Shown here: piece by piece, positions 34,357-42,933 of the stretch
Position numbering within the stretch: position 1 is the stretch's first letter
How the letters are laid out: the number at the start of each line of letters is the position of its first letter
Source: Sediminibacterium sp. FEMGT703S
Lineage (GTDB): Bacteria; Bacteroidota; Bacteroidia; Chitinophagales; Chitinophagaceae
Assembly: GCA_002786355.1 (NCBI GenBank)
Contig: PGCO01000002.1
Span: 579,582-643,581 of the forward strand
Length of the DNA stretch: 64,000 bases
Reading direction: 5' to 3'
Translations under genes and position numbers: made by a program
Notes under the pieces: generated by a model
Seen by the model: the letters and a program-made list of their open reading frames with translations, nothing else
Told to the model about the DNA's origin: nothing
Databases searched by the model: none

Positions 34357-36111
34357 ATGAATCGGCTGCTCCTAATACTGTTGTTTTTCTTATACGCACC
34401 TACAATAGGTGCTCAGTATTATTTAAGAGGAGAAATTAAAGATAATCGAGGTAAAAAATTAGAAGGAGTAACCATCCTTTTACAATCAAGGGGTAGTGTT
34501 CCTTTTTTTAGTGGGAAAGATGGCGACTTTGGTATTACACTCAATAAACTTTCCGATAGTATTTTCCTATCCTTACCAGGCTATGAAATAAAGAAATTGG
34601 CGGTCCATACTGCTGTATTTCAACATATTGTCTTAACCATGTTACCCAACACTGCAAGACTGTACCAAAAAAACTTGTCTTCAGTAATTACAGATTTAAA
34701 ACCTTCAGAAACGAATCAGTATGCAGGCATGGGCGAAAGTTATAGTGGAATAATTGAGAATGGATTCATTGAAGCTGCTAAGTATCCACAAACAGGATTT
34801 TCACTTCATATAGATAAAGCTGCTTATAGTAATGTTAGGCGTTTTTTAAAGAATGAAATGCGGGTACCTATAGATGCAATTAGAGCAGAAGAAATGTTGA
34901 ACTATTTTTCGTTTGAAACAATCAATAATAACTACACCGACCAGTTCAAACTCAATTCAGTTGTTACAGATTGTCCATGGAATAGTCAACATCGATTGCT
35001 GCTAGTAAATTTGGCAGCGCCCAAAATAAATCTTGACCAAATCCCTCCCAGTAATTTAGTATTCCTAATCGATGTTTCTGGCTCTATGGATCATCCTAAT
35101 CGTTTGCCATTATTACAATCTGCTTTCAAGTTATTAACTGCAAATTTAAGAAGCATTGATACCATCAGTATCGTTACTTATGGTGGCAACGTAGCAATTG
35201 CCTTGTACCCTACCAGTGGGAATGAAAAAAAAACCATCAACGATGTGATTGATTCTTTAAGTGCGAATGGAGATACCCCCGGTGAAAACGCCATTAAAGT
35301 TGCATACCAATTAGCTAAAGCTAGTTATATAAAGGGAGGAAATAATCGGATTATTTTAGCAACAGACGGAGATTTTAATGTAGGACAAAGAACAGAAAAA
35401 GAACTGGAGGAAATGATTACAAACTATAGAGAGTCAGGAATTTTCTTAACCTGTTTGGGAGTAGGTATGGGTAATTATAAAGACAGTAAACTAGAGATTT
35501 TATCAAAAAAAGGCAATGGGAACTTTGCCTATTTAGATCAGGTTGCAGAAGCAGAAAAAGTATTGGTGCAAGAATTTACGTCTACACTATACTCCGTTGC
35601 AAAAAATGCCATCTTAAACGTTCAATTTAGTAAAGAAAGAGTGGAAGCCTATAGACTAATCGGATTCGATAATAAAAGAGATGCAATTGCAGACAGTAAT
35701 GCTATTTTAAATGGGGGTGAAATAGGGAGTGGACATCACTCAATAGCATTATTTGAAATTGTGCCTGTAAAGAATAGCCATTCAGAAGAAATTGCATCCG
35801 TTTCACTTGAGTACTATCCAATGAATAATACGAATAAAAAAGTAGTTCATTTTAAACTGAACAATCAGTTTAAACATTTTGATACGTTAGATTCAACATA
35901 TAAAAAGTTGATTGCAGTTGCTGCTTTTGCCGGAACACTAAGAAAATCTGAGTACATGAATCTGTACGAATTTGATCAGGTGTATCAACTAGCTGTTGCT
36001 GCTTGCAATCCCAACAATAAATTAGATACAGAGCTTTTAAAGCTTATTCAAAAAGCGAATAAAATATATAATCCCGTAAACAGAAAAAAGCCTCGCAAAA
36101 CTAAAAATTAA
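34357..36111 (+). CDS. Secreted von Willebrand factor A domain protein with a carboxypeptidase-regulatory-like N-terminal domain
   Basis: A 584-residue exported protein. After a signal peptide (LLILLFFLYAPTIGAQ) comes a CarboxypepD_reg-like domain (YLRGEIKDNRGKKLEGVTIL, residues about 20-95). The YfbK-like middle begins with TGFSLHIDKAAYSNVRRFL, followed by a VWA domain with a near-complete MIDAS: LVFLIDVSGSMD (DxSxS), a Thr in GDTPGENAI and Asp in LATDGDFNVG. A DUF3520-like C-terminal part ends in a Lys/Arg-rich tail. The start is ATG 34357 rather than TTG 34339. Its last codons lie in the terminator of the convergent dnaJ gene. Function is unknown; surface protein interaction is likely. Confidence 0.86.
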   Translation: MNRLLLILLFFLYAPTIGAQYYLRGEIKDNRGKKLEGVTILLQSRGSVPFFSGKDGDFGITLNKLSDSIFLSLPGYEIKKLAVHTAVFQHIVLTMLPNTARLYQKNLSSVITDLKPSETNQYAGMGESYSGIIENGFIEAAKYPQTGFSLHIDKAAYSNVRRFLKNEMRVPIDAIRAEEMLNYFSFETINNNYTDQFKLNSVVTDCPWNSQHRLLLVNLAAPKINLDQIPPSNLVFLIDVSGSMDHPNRLPLLQSAFKLLTANLRSIDTISIVTYGGNVAIALYPTSGNEKKTINDVIDSLSANGDTPGENAIKVAYQLAKASYIKGGNNRIILATDGDFNVGQRTEKELEEMITNYRESGIFLTCLGVGMGNYKDSKLEILSKKGNGNFAYLDQVAEAEKVLVQEFTSTLYSVAKNAILNVQFSKERVEAYRLIGFDNKRDAIADSNAILNGGEIGSGHHSIALFEIVPVKNSHSEEIASVSLEYYPMNNTNKKVVHFKLNNQFKHFDTLDSTYKKLIAVAAFAGTLRKSEYMNLYEFDQVYQLAVAACNPNNKLDTELLKLIQKANKIYNPVNRKKPRKTKN

Positions 36112-36127
36112 TTGTTTGGCGAGGCTT
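36084..36127 (-). terminator. Terminator of grpE-dnaJ, overlapping the end of the VWA gene
   Basis: Minus-strand stem AAGCCTCGC/GCGAGGCTT (nine pairs, inner bases can pair further) followed by TTTTTT. The left arm lies in the coding region of the convergent VWA gene (last ten codons). Confidence 0.85.
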
Positions 36128-36147
36128 GATATAATAAGCGTGTTCAA

Positions 36148-37317
36148 TTAACTAAATGCTTCTTTTACTCTATCAAAAAAGCTCTTCTCCCCTTTTGCTG
36201 GATTGGGTTTAAAATTTCCACTATTCCCGAATTTTTCTAATGCTTGTTTTTCTTCTGCACTTAAATGCTGAGGTGTCCAAACATTCACATTAATCAACTG
36301 ATCGCCTCTATGATAGCCCTGAACTTCAGGAAATCCTTTACCTTTTAATCTAAATATTTTTCCACTTTGAGTACCAGCAGGAATTTTTATTTTAGCCCTG
36401 CCATCAATAGTTGGCACTTCAACTTGAGTTCCAAATACAGCATCAGGGAAAGAAATGTATAAATCATAAGCAACATTTAAACCATCTCTATGTAATTCTT
36501 CATGCGTTTCCTCCTCAATTTGTATAATTAAATCGCCCGGAGCACCACCACGTTCGCCCGCATTACCTTTTCCGCTCATGCTTAACTGCATACCTTCTTG
36601 AACACCAGCTGGTATTTCAATACTGATGGTCTCTTCGCCATATACACGCCCTTCCCCTTTACAAGAGCCACATTTTGCAGTAATAGTTGTGCCTTCCCCA
36701 TTACAACTTGGGCAAGTAGAAACAGTTTGCATTTGACCTAAGAAAGTACTGGTTACTTTTCTTACCTGACCAGAACCTCCACAAGTTGAACAAGACTGTG
36801 TACTATTTTTATCTTTCGCGCCACTTCCAGTGCAAGTTGTACAAATAACGTGTTTTTTAACTTTCACATTTTTGGTAACTCCTTTCGCAATCTCTTCGTA
36901 GTTCAATTTGAGTTTGATACGCAAATTAGACCCTCTAGATCCGCGTTGTCTTCCCCCACCCCCACGCTGTCTTCCTCCACCTCCAAAAAAGCTTCCGAAC
37001 ATATCATCTCCAAAAATATCTCCGAACTGGCTGAAAATATCATCCATATTCATGCCTGCACCACCACCATAATTTCCACCACCGGTTCCAGGACCAAATG
37101 CAGCATGACCATAACGATCGTACTTGGCTTTCTTATCAGCATCACTTAATATTTCATAAGCTTCCGCAGCTTCTTTAAACTTTTCTTCAGCTGCTTTATC
37201 ACCTGGATTTCTATCAGGGTGAAATTGCATAGCCGTTTTGCGGTAAGCTTTTTTTATTTCATCAGCCGAAGCAGATTTAGATACACCTAGTATTTCGTAA
37301 AAATCTCTTTTTGCCAT
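36148..37317 (-). CDS. dnaJ: Molecular chaperone DnaJ (Hsp40)
   Basis: A 389-residue type I J-protein that delivers clients to DnaK and stimulates its ATPase. The J domain has HPD at residues 34-36. A Gly/Phe-rich linker follows, then four CxxCxGxG zinc repeats ([32 protein letters not shown]), then the client-binding C-terminal domains. The linker holds an extra run of Gly-Arg residues ([16 protein letters not shown] region). It starts 15 bp after grpE and the two form one operon. Confidence 0.97.
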   Translation of the reverse strand: MAKRDFYEILGVSKSASADEIKKAYRKTAMQFHPDRNPGDKAAEEKFKEAAEAYEILSDADKKAKYDRYGHAAFGPGTGGGNYGGGAGMNMDDIFSQFGDIFGDDMFGSFFGGGGRQRGGGGRQRGSRGSNLRIKLKLNYEEIAKGVTKNVKVKKHVICTTCTGSGAKDKNSTQSCSTCGGSGQVRKVTSTFLGQMQTVSTCPSCNGEGTTITAKCGSCKGEGRVYGEETISIEIPAGVQEGMQLSMSGKGNAGERGGAPGDLIIQIEEETHEELHRDGLNVAYDLYISFPDAVFGTQVEVPTIDGRAKIKIPAGTQSGKIFRLKGKGFPEVQGYHRGDQLINVNVWTPQHLSAEEKQALEKFGNSGNFKPNPAKGEKSFFDRVKEAFS

Positions 37318-37332
37318 AAATTTTAAATTGGA

Positions 37333-37902
37333 TTATTTTCCTACAACCACTTTAGCAAAGCGAATCAGTTTATCGTTTAAAAAATAACCCTTGGTTACTT
37401 CATCAATTACTTTACCTTTTAGCTCTTCAGAAGGTGCAGGAATTTCTGTAATGGCTTCGTGCTTTTCTACATCAAAGTCTGTTTGAATACTTTCCATCAC
37501 TTTAACGCCCTTCTGCTGTAAATTGCTACGAAGTTTATTGAATACCAATAAAATTCCTTCCTTTTGAACCGCAATATCATCATTGCCATTCAATTGTTTT
37601 TCTGCTCTATCACAATCATCTAACACGTCTAACAAAGAAACAATCACGTCTTTACCCGCAGTTTGAATCAATTCCAATCTTTCTTTAGCTGTTCTTCTTC
37701 TAAAATTGTCGAATTCAGCCATTAAACGAAGGTATTTGTCCTTTTGTTCTGCCAATTCTTCTTCTAATTTGGCCATTGCTGTCTCTTCTGCAACTGGCTC
37801 ATTTAAATGGGCAGTTCCGGCTGCAGTTTCGTCAGCATTGATATTCATTTCTGCACTTTTTTCTGTTGTTTCGCTATTATTCGGTAATTCTTGCTCTTCC
37901 AT
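37333..37902 (-). CDS. grpE: Nucleotide exchange factor GrpE
   Basis: A 189-residue co-chaperone that releases ADP from DnaK. An acidic, disordered N-terminus (residues about 1-50) leads into a long coiled coil (EELAEQKDKYLRLMAEFDNF) and the beta domain (EKHEAITEIPAP, KGYFLNDKLIRFAKVVV), all family marks. The start is ATG 37902 (MEEQELPNNSE) instead of 37950, because the extra part is not family-like. No hrcA precedes it, as is usual in Bacteroidota. The upstream gap of 92 bp to the divergent RlmI-like gene must hold its promoter, but only weak TTTG matches are visible. Confidence 0.95.
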   Translation of the reverse strand: MEEQELPNNSETTEKSAEMNINADETAAGTAHLNEPVAEETAMAKLEEELAEQKDKYLRLMAEFDNFRRRTAKERLELIQTAGKDVIVSLLDVLDDCDRAEKQLNGNDDIAVQKEGILLVFNKLRSNLQQKGVKVMESIQTDFDVEKHEAITEIPAPSEELKGKVIDEVTKGYFLNDKLIRFAKVVVGK

Positions 37903-37982
37903 AGTATAAAATATTTGATAGCCTATATAGGCAATAATTTTGCCACGCAAAGAAAAGGGAAAAATTGACAGTCCCTGCCACT

Positions 37983-37990
37983 TATATTTG
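37983..37990 (+). promoter_or_regulatory. TAnnTTTG box four bases before the RlmI-like gene
   Basis: TATATTTG ends 4 nt before ATG 37995, the same layout as tgt and the glycosyltransferase. ATTG lies 15 nt upstream of the box, a possible -33 half at short spacing. Confidence 0.5.
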
Positions 37991-37994
37991 CCAA

Positions 37995-39170
37995 ATGATT
38001 AAGGTATATCTAAGAAAAAAAATTGCCCCAAGAATAGCCAATGGACACCCTTGGATTTATGGTAATGAAGTAGACCGGGTAGCTGGCAATCCGGAACCAG
38101 GCGAAATTGTTGAAGTTCGATTTGCCGATGGAAAACTGGCTGGGGTAGGATACTATAACCCTCAATCACAAATTGCAATTCGTCTGCTGAGCAGAAAAGT
38201 AGAGGAAATTAACGAAGCTTTTTTTTATCAACGAATTCTTCAAGCATGGCATTACCGCCAAAAAACAGGCTACACCGAAAACTGTAGATTGGTATTTGGT
38301 GAAGCAGATCAATTACCCGCTTTGATAATAGACAAATTCAACGATTACTTTGTCATTCAAACATTATCGTTAGGAATCGACATTTGGAAACCAGCCATAA
38401 TTAAAGCACTCGAGACTATATTTAAACCGAAAGGGATATATGAGCGCAACGATGTACCCGTTAGAACCTTAGAAGGTTTAGAACAACAGAAAGGATTTTT
38501 ATCGGCTCCATTCGATACCAATATCACCATTAACGAAAATGGATTGAAGTTTTATGTAGATATAGAAAATGGTCAAAAAACGGGCTATTTTTTAGACCAA
38601 CAAGACAATAGAAGAGCTATTCAACATATTGTTAAGGGAGCAGAAGTAATGGGGGCATTTACATACACTGGAACCTTTGAAATTCATGCAGCTCATTATG
38701 GAGCTAAATCTGTTTTAGGAATTGATATCTCAGAACAAGCAGTTGCCCAAGCCAATAAAAATGCTGCATTAAATGGTTTGGAAAAAATAGTAGCATTTAA
38801 AGCAATGAATGCATTCGATGTTTTAAAAGATTGGGGCAAAGAAGGACCACTGTATGATGTTGTAATGTTAGATCCTCCCGCATTTACAAAGAATAGAGAG
38901 AACATTCAAAAAGCAGTTACAGGTTACAAAGAAATTAATTTAAGGGGAATGAAGCTGATACGTAATGGAGGCTTCCTCGTTACATCTAGCTGTACTAATT
39001 TAGTGAATCCAGAACTATTCTTACACACTATCAATGCTGCAGCAAAAGATGCAAGAAAGCGAATTAAGCAAGTTACTTTTCAAGCGCAAGCCAGTGACCA
39101 TCCAATCATTTGGGGAATGGAAAATACCAACTATTTAAAATTCTTAATTGTAGAAGTAACAGATAGATAA
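37995..39170 (+). CDS. RlmI-like class I SAM-dependent RNA methyltransferase
   Basis: A 391-residue protein with an N-terminal PUA-like domain (VYLRKKIAPRIANGHPWIYG) and a C-terminal Rossmann methyltransferase. The family motifs are GQKTGYFLDQQDNR, MGAFTYTGTFEIHAAHYGA, IDISEQAV, VMLDPPAFTKN and TSSCTN. E. coli RlmI makes m5C1962 in 23S rRNA; the same target is likely but paralogues exist. RlmI has GGF-type motif I with FSYTG; here AFTYTG is close. Start set at ATG 37995, in frame with a longer ORF from 37965, because of the TATATTTG box. It ends one base before the convergent small sorting-domain gene. Confidence 0.88.
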   Translation: MIKVYLRKKIAPRIANGHPWIYGNEVDRVAGNPEPGEIVEVRFADGKLAGVGYYNPQSQIAIRLLSRKVEEINEAFFYQRILQAWHYRQKTGYTENCRLVFGEADQLPALIIDKFNDYFVIQTLSLGIDIWKPAIIKALETIFKPKGIYERNDVPVRTLEGLEQQKGFLSAPFDTNITINENGLKFYVDIENGQKTGYFLDQQDNRRAIQHIVKGAEVMGAFTYTGTFEIHAAHYGAKSVLGIDISEQAVAQANKNAALNGLEKIVAFKAMNAFDVLKDWGKEGPLYDVVMLDPPAFTKNRENIQKAVTGYKEINLRGMKLIRNGGFLVTSSCTNLVNPELFLHTINAAAKDARKRIKQVTFQAQASDHPIIWGMENTNYLKFLIVEVTDR

Positions 39171-39530
39171 TTATCTGGATACTTGAAATTTGCCCGATTC
39201 AATAATTCTACCTGATCGGTCTTTTAGTTGAAAGATATACAGTCCTCTGAAATAATTGTCATCAAAATAAATAGTCATTTTAGAACTTGTAATTCTTTGT
39301 GAATTCATTTTTCTACCAATAAAATTGAATATCTCTAATGAATAGGTTTTATCAATTGATGGATCAAATTGAAAGTGAATGAACTGTGTTGCAGGGTTGG
39401 GATAGAATCGTTGAACCTTGCTGTCCGAAGAAGTAATTACAGAATAGTCTATAAGGGTTCCAGTGGCAGTAAAAGCACTGCTACAAAAAACAAACAAGAC
39501 CCATAAACTTATTTTGTAAAGATTTGCCAT
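39171..39530 (-). CDS. Tiny secreted protein made almost only of a T9SS type A sorting domain
   Basis: A 119-residue protein: signal peptide ([18 protein letters not shown], residues about 6-23), a short spacer, and from about residue 38 a type A (Por secretion) C-terminal domain. The latter shows [15 protein letters not shown], then [13 protein letters not shown], and the closing [20 protein letters not shown]. In normal T9SS cargo this 80-residue domain follows a large enzyme or adhesin. Here the spacer between signal and domain is only about 15 residues. It could be a remnant of a degraded cargo gene, a signal decoy or a small secreted effector. No frameshift is visible. The gene has its own box and hairpin upstream. 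Confidence 0.8.
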   Translation of the reverse strand: MANLYKISLWVLFVFCSSAFTATGTLIDYSVITSSDSKVQRFYPNPATQFIHFQFDPSIDKTYSLEIFNFIGRKMNSQRITSSKMTIYFDDNYFRGLYIFQLKDRSGRIIESGKFQVSR

Positions 39531-39574
39531 CCAATAAAATGTACTATAAAGTTAAACCCAATTTTGGATAGCTC

Positions 39575-39582
39575 CAAAAATA
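39575..39582 (-). promoter_or_regulatory. TAnnTTTG box of the tiny sorting-domain gene
   Basis: TATTTTTG on the minus strand, 44 nt before the ATG. A long hairpin directly upstream occupies the -33 position. Confidence 0.4.
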
Positions 39583-39583
39583 C

Positions 39584-39625
39584 CTATGGCATTGTTTTTC
39601 AATAAATTGAAAAACAATGCCATAG
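39584..39625 (-). terminator. Perfect 19-bp hairpin after the peroxiredoxin gene
   Basis: Arms CTATGGCATTGTTTTTCAA and TTGAAAAACAATGCCATAG with a 4-nt loop. On the minus strand it is followed by GGTATTTTTGG, so it can end the peroxiredoxin transcript. It is longer than most terminators here, and it lies right before the TATTTTTG box of the next gene. Confidence 0.75.
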
Positions 39626-39638
39626 ACTTAATTAACAT

Positions 39639-40109
39639 TTATAATGAAGCTAAAGTAGCTTGGATAGCATTAAAATCTGGTAAATCACCAGGAGTAGGAC
39701 ATACTTCTGCATATTGTACCACACCATCTTTGTCAATTACAAAAGCTGCACGCTTGCTTACACCCATCATTTCGAATGCAGGGAAGGTTTCATATAATAC
39801 CCCAAAAGCAGTTGCTGCTTCCTTATTGAAATCGCTTAATAACTGAAAATTCAGGTTTTGCTCTTTGCTAAATTTATCTAAAGTAAAAAGGGAATCAACT
39901 GAAATTCCAAATACCTGTGCATTGGTGTTGTTGTATAACGCTATATTGTCTCTTACGTTACATAGTTCAGCGGTACAAACACCGGTAAAAGCCAAAGGGA
40001 AAAATAATAATACGACTGGCTTTCCTTGTTGTTCTTCTAAACTTACTTTTTGCTTTTCGGTATTAAATAGCGAGAACGCTGGAGCCTTTTGGCCAACTTG
40101 AATACTCAT
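39639..40109 (-). CDS. Peroxiredoxin (AhpE/Bcp-like)
   Basis: A 156-residue thioredoxin-fold peroxidase that reduces hydrogen peroxide and organic hydroperoxides. The active site reads FPLAFTGVCTAELC, with Thr42 and peroxidatic Cys45; Cys50, four residues later, could be a PrxQ-type resolving cysteine. The FPLAFTGxC wording and the later Arg in SKRAAFVIDKDG are closest to AhpE, in which the resolving cysteine is often absent, so the mechanism is a mixture of both subtypes. It lies 79 bp after scoB and ends in a strong hairpin. Confidence 0.9.
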   Translation of the reverse strand: MSIQVGQKAPAFSLFNTEKQKVSLEEQQGKPVVLLFFPLAFTGVCTAELCNVRDNIALYNNTNAQVFGISVDSLFTLDKFSKEQNLNFQLLSDFNKEAATAFGVLYETFPAFEMMGVSKRAAFVIDKDGVVQYAEVCPTPGDLPDFNAIQATLASL

Positions 40110-40188
40110 TATGATTTATTTTTATGGTTTATGATAATGTAAATATTAAACAGTTTATTCAACAAATGGTTTGGAAATAATTAAGCTA

Positions 40189-40845
40189 TTAAATATCCAT
40201 TTCAGGAACAAAGTCTGGAACAATAAGTTTGCCAGCAGTTTTGGCCACGATTTCTTCTACTGTTACACCCGGTGCACGCTCTAATAATTGAAACCCCTCT
40301 GGTGTAATAGCTAAGACTGCTAATTCAGTAACTACTTTTTTAACACAACCAACTCCGGTTAATGGCAAACTACATTTTGGCAATAGTTTACTTTCCCCTT
40401 TTGGGTTTGTATGCATCATGGCAACAATAATATTTTTAGCACTAGCAACTAAATCCATTGCACCACCCATCCCCTTCACCATTTTACCCGGTATCTTCCA
40501 ATTTGCAATATCTCCTTGCTCACTTACTTCCATTGCGCCAAGAACAGTCAAATCTATTTTGCCAGCTCTAATCATCCCAAAGCTTTCAGCACTATCAAAA
40601 AAAGCCCCCCCAGGAATCACGGTTACGGTTTCTTTACCAGCATTAATTAAATCTGCATCAATTGCAGATTCTTCTGGATAGGGCCCCATTCCTAAGATTC
40701 CATTCTCGCTTTGAAAGACAACCGTAATATCATTGGGAATATAATTGGCAACTAATGTAGGTATGCCAATTCCCAAATTCACATACATACCATCTTTTAA
40801 TTCTTTTGCGATACGCTTTGCAATTCCAAATTTATCTAATGCCAT
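40189..40845 (-). CDS. scoB: 3-oxoacid CoA-transferase subunit B
   Basis: A 218-residue subunit of succinyl-CoA:3-ketoacid (or acetate:acetoacetyl) CoA-transferase, used in ketone-body and branched-chain degradation. It contains the catalytic Glu47 in [14 protein letters not shown] and the GGAMDLV segment. It begins 31 bp after subunit A, with no other gene between. The choice between succinyl- and acetyl-donor specificity cannot be made by eye. Confidence 0.92.
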   Translation of the reverse strand: MALDKFGIAKRIAKELKDGMYVNLGIGIPTLVANYIPNDITVVFQSENGILGMGPYPEESAIDADLINAGKETVTVIPGGAFFDSAESFGMIRAGKIDLTVLGAMEVSEQGDIANWKIPGKMVKGMGGAMDLVASAKNIIVAMMHTNPKGESKLLPKCSLPLTGVGCVKKVVTELAVLAITPEGFQLLERAPGVTVEEIVAKTAGKLIVPDFVPEMDI

Positions 40846-40876
40846 AAAATTGACTTAACTAAATGATTATAATGAA

Positions 40877-41569
40877 TTAGATTCTAGTGGTCCTTCTTTC
40901 AATTCTCTTTTCATAATTACTACCTTGAAAAATTCGGTGAACATATACACCTGCAACATCCACTTCATCAGGATCAATTTCACCAGGTTCTACTAAATGT
41001 TCTACTTCCGCAATGGTAATATTACCAGCTTTTGCCATTGAAGTTGAAAAATTTCTGGTTGCTTTTCTAAATACCAAATTACCTGCTTTGTCTCCTTTCC
41101 ATGCTTTTACAATTGCAAAATCTGCGTGAATGGCTTTTTCCATTAAATACATTTTACCATCAAACTCCCTGACCTCCTTACCAATCGCAATCTCCGTTCC
41201 ATACCCTGCAGGTGTAAAATAAGCAGGTATTCCCATTGCAGCCATTTGAATACCCGTTGCAAGGGTGCCCTGTGGTACTAAGTCTACTTCTAATTCTCCG
41301 CTTAATAATAGTTTTTCAAACAAGGCATTCTCACCAACATAGCTACTAATCATCTTCTTGATTTGTCTAGTTTGTAATAACAAGCCCAAACCAAAGTCAT
41401 CTACTCCAGCATTGTTAGAAATACAAGTTAACGCTTGTACATTATGTTGAACTAATGCAGTAATAGCATTTTCAGGAATTCCATTTAAACCAAATCCACC
41501 CAACATAATTGTTGCTCCATTGGGTATATCTGCCGTTGCTGCAAGTGCGTCTGAATAAACCTTATTCAT
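40877..41569 (-). CDS. scoA: 3-oxoacid CoA-transferase subunit A
   Basis: A 230-residue partner of ScoB. The glycine-rich MLGGFGLNGIPENAI near residue 22 and the YFTPAGYGTEIAIGKE segment fit the alpha chain of class I CoA transferases. The subunit supplies the CoA-binding half of the active site. It overlaps the DUF4296 gene by 4 bp (ATGA), so the whole set from porD to scoB looks like one transcript even though the functions differ. Confidence 0.92.
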   Translation of the reverse strand: MNKVYSDALAATADIPNGATIMLGGFGLNGIPENAITALVQHNVQALTCISNNAGVDDFGLGLLLQTRQIKKMISSYVGENALFEKLLLSGELEVDLVPQGTLATGIQMAAMGIPAYFTPAGYGTEIAIGKEVREFDGKMYLMEKAIHADFAIVKAWKGDKAGNLVFRKATRNFSTSMAKAGNITIAEVEHLVEPGEIDPDEVDVAGVYVHRIFQGSNYEKRIERRTTRI

Positions 41570-41928
41570 TTTTTAATGGGTTGAGTTTTTTGATAAAGCA
41601 ATGTTCTTTGTCTATTTGATAAGGCATCTATAGAATCAACTAAAATTTTAAATTGAGCGGGATGAGATTCATAATATGCATAACTATCATAAAACTTTTT
41701 TCTATTGATCCCATAACTACGAAATACCTGATCGTACAATCGAATATTTTCTTTTGTTAGTTTATTCAAGGAATCTTTTGCAGTAAGGCGAACATAATAC
41801 TCATCCATTTTCATAATGTCCCACATGATAGAAGACATGTCGTTGATTGGAATAACCTGTTTAGGAATTTTTTCCCCAGCACAGGCCATTGCAACTACCA
41901 TCAAGAAAAAAAATAGTATGTTTCTCAC
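41566..41928 (-). CDS. DUF4296-family lipoprotein
   Basis: A 120-residue protein whose signal peptide ends in a lipobox (VAMAC) with Cys16. The mature part is helical: VIPINDMSSIMWDIMKMDEYY, a polar helix (LTKENIRLYDQVFRSYG), then FYDSYAYYESHPAQFKILVD. This pattern is the DUF4296 family of Bacteroidota, of unknown function. It overlaps porD upstream and scoA downstream by 4 bp each, so it is translationally coupled on both sides and probably works at the cell envelope. Confidence 0.88.
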   Translation of the reverse strand: MRNILFFFLMVVAMACAGEKIPKQVIPINDMSSIMWDIMKMDEYYVRLTAKDSLNKLTKENIRLYDQVFRSYGINRKKFYDSYAYYESHPAQFKILVDSIDALSNRQRTLLYQKTQPIKK

Positions 41929-42851
41929 TTTAACTCCTCTTTATATTTGTTGGAATTAGGGATGTCTAATAAAGATAAAATCTCTATGGCTTTTAATTTT
42001 TCTTCAGGTGTGCCTTTTTTAAAAATGCCAATTAATTCATTGGATTTGCCTTGCATAAAAAATTGCAAAATCATCGAATTAGGATTCTCTTTGTTAAACG
42101 CATTTAATTGAATCAATGCCTGCAAAATATTCCCCCTTGCTTCAATTTCATTTTCATATAATTTGTCTAAGCCAGCACGATAATAAGTATAAATCACATC
42201 GTGAATGATATTGAATTTTGTATTGATTAAATTCTCATTTAACCAATAACGGTTTCTTAATCCATCAAACATTCTCCAACCCGCAATACGCTGCCCCTCT
42301 GGTGCATTATTCACAATATTCTGTGCTTTTCTAAAATAGGGTTCTCCTGTTTTAGGAGAAAATGAATCGTAATCTAAGCCAATAATCGTGTAAGCATAGT
42401 AAGCTAACACTGCAGTTAAATTTGCCACCCCTGCATCAACACCTTGAATTCTATTTTCATTAAATTCAACTGGCTGAAATTCAACATATTTAAACAATAA
42501 TTCAGGGTCAATAAAATTGACCAAAGCTGCCTGATAAGAAGCATTAAAAACAGGCCTTGCTGCTTGTACGGTTAATGAAGCTTTATAAACGTTTGGCTCT
42601 ACAGCAGATTCAATATTTACGATAAAACTGCACTCAATTTTTTCATTCTCTCTAAATACATCCGCAGTCCACTTGCGGTTATTCATGAAATTATTCAACT
42701 GAGTTTGTAAAGTTGTGAAGATTTTCCTATCCACTGTTGTAGCTACTCTTACAGCCATAACAGTTACTTTTGCCTTAAGTTCTTGTGCAACCAATTGCTT
42801 ACTCAACAATGCAAAGCATACAAAAAGAAATAAACAAAATTGCTTACGCAT
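41925..42851 (-). CDS. porD: DUF4835-family protein, PorD-like (type IX secretion associated)
   Basis: A 308-residue exported protein (signal peptide FCLFLFVCFALLSKQLVAQE). The mature start has an NNFMNNRKWTAD segment and the middle EPNVYKASLTVQAARPVFN and FNENRIQGVDAGVANLTAVLAYYAY, all typical of DUF4835/PorD. PorD was linked to T9SS in Porphyromonas by gene content and mutant phenotype; its precise role is unclear. It follows rpoZ, separated by a terminator, and precedes the DUF4296 lipoprotein with a 4-bp overlap. Confidence 0.9.
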   Translation of the reverse strand: MRKQFCLFLFVCFALLSKQLVAQELKAKVTVMAVRVATTVDRKIFTTLQTQLNNFMNNRKWTADVFRENEKIECSFIVNIESAVEPNVYKASLTVQAARPVFNASYQAALVNFIDPELLFKYVEFQPVEFNENRIQGVDAGVANLTAVLAYYAYTIIGLDYDSFSPKTGEPYFRKAQNIVNNAPEGQRIAGWRMFDGLRNRYWLNENLINTKFNIIHDVIYTYYRAGLDKLYENEIEARGNILQALIQLNAFNKENPNSMILQFFMQGKSNELIGIFKKGTPEEKLKAIEILSLLDIPNSNKYKEELK

Positions 42852-42882
42852 AATGAAAAAGATTAGAAAAAACTAAAGTAAC

Positions 42883-42908
42883 AAAAAACGACAGTAAAAT
42901 ACTGTCGT
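42883..42908 (-). terminator. Terminator of bamD-rpoZ
   Basis: Minus-strand stem ACGACAGTA/TACTGTCGT with a 3-nt loop followed by a T-run, 26 bp after the rpoZ stop. Confidence 0.9.
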
Positions 42909-42933
42909 TCAAATCATTTTAGAAAGATTTAGC

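Noticed and set aside
36901..37060. The Gly/Arg-rich repeats in dnaJ, considered as a DNA repeat array.
   Set aside because: They are explained by the protein's Gly-rich linker codons.
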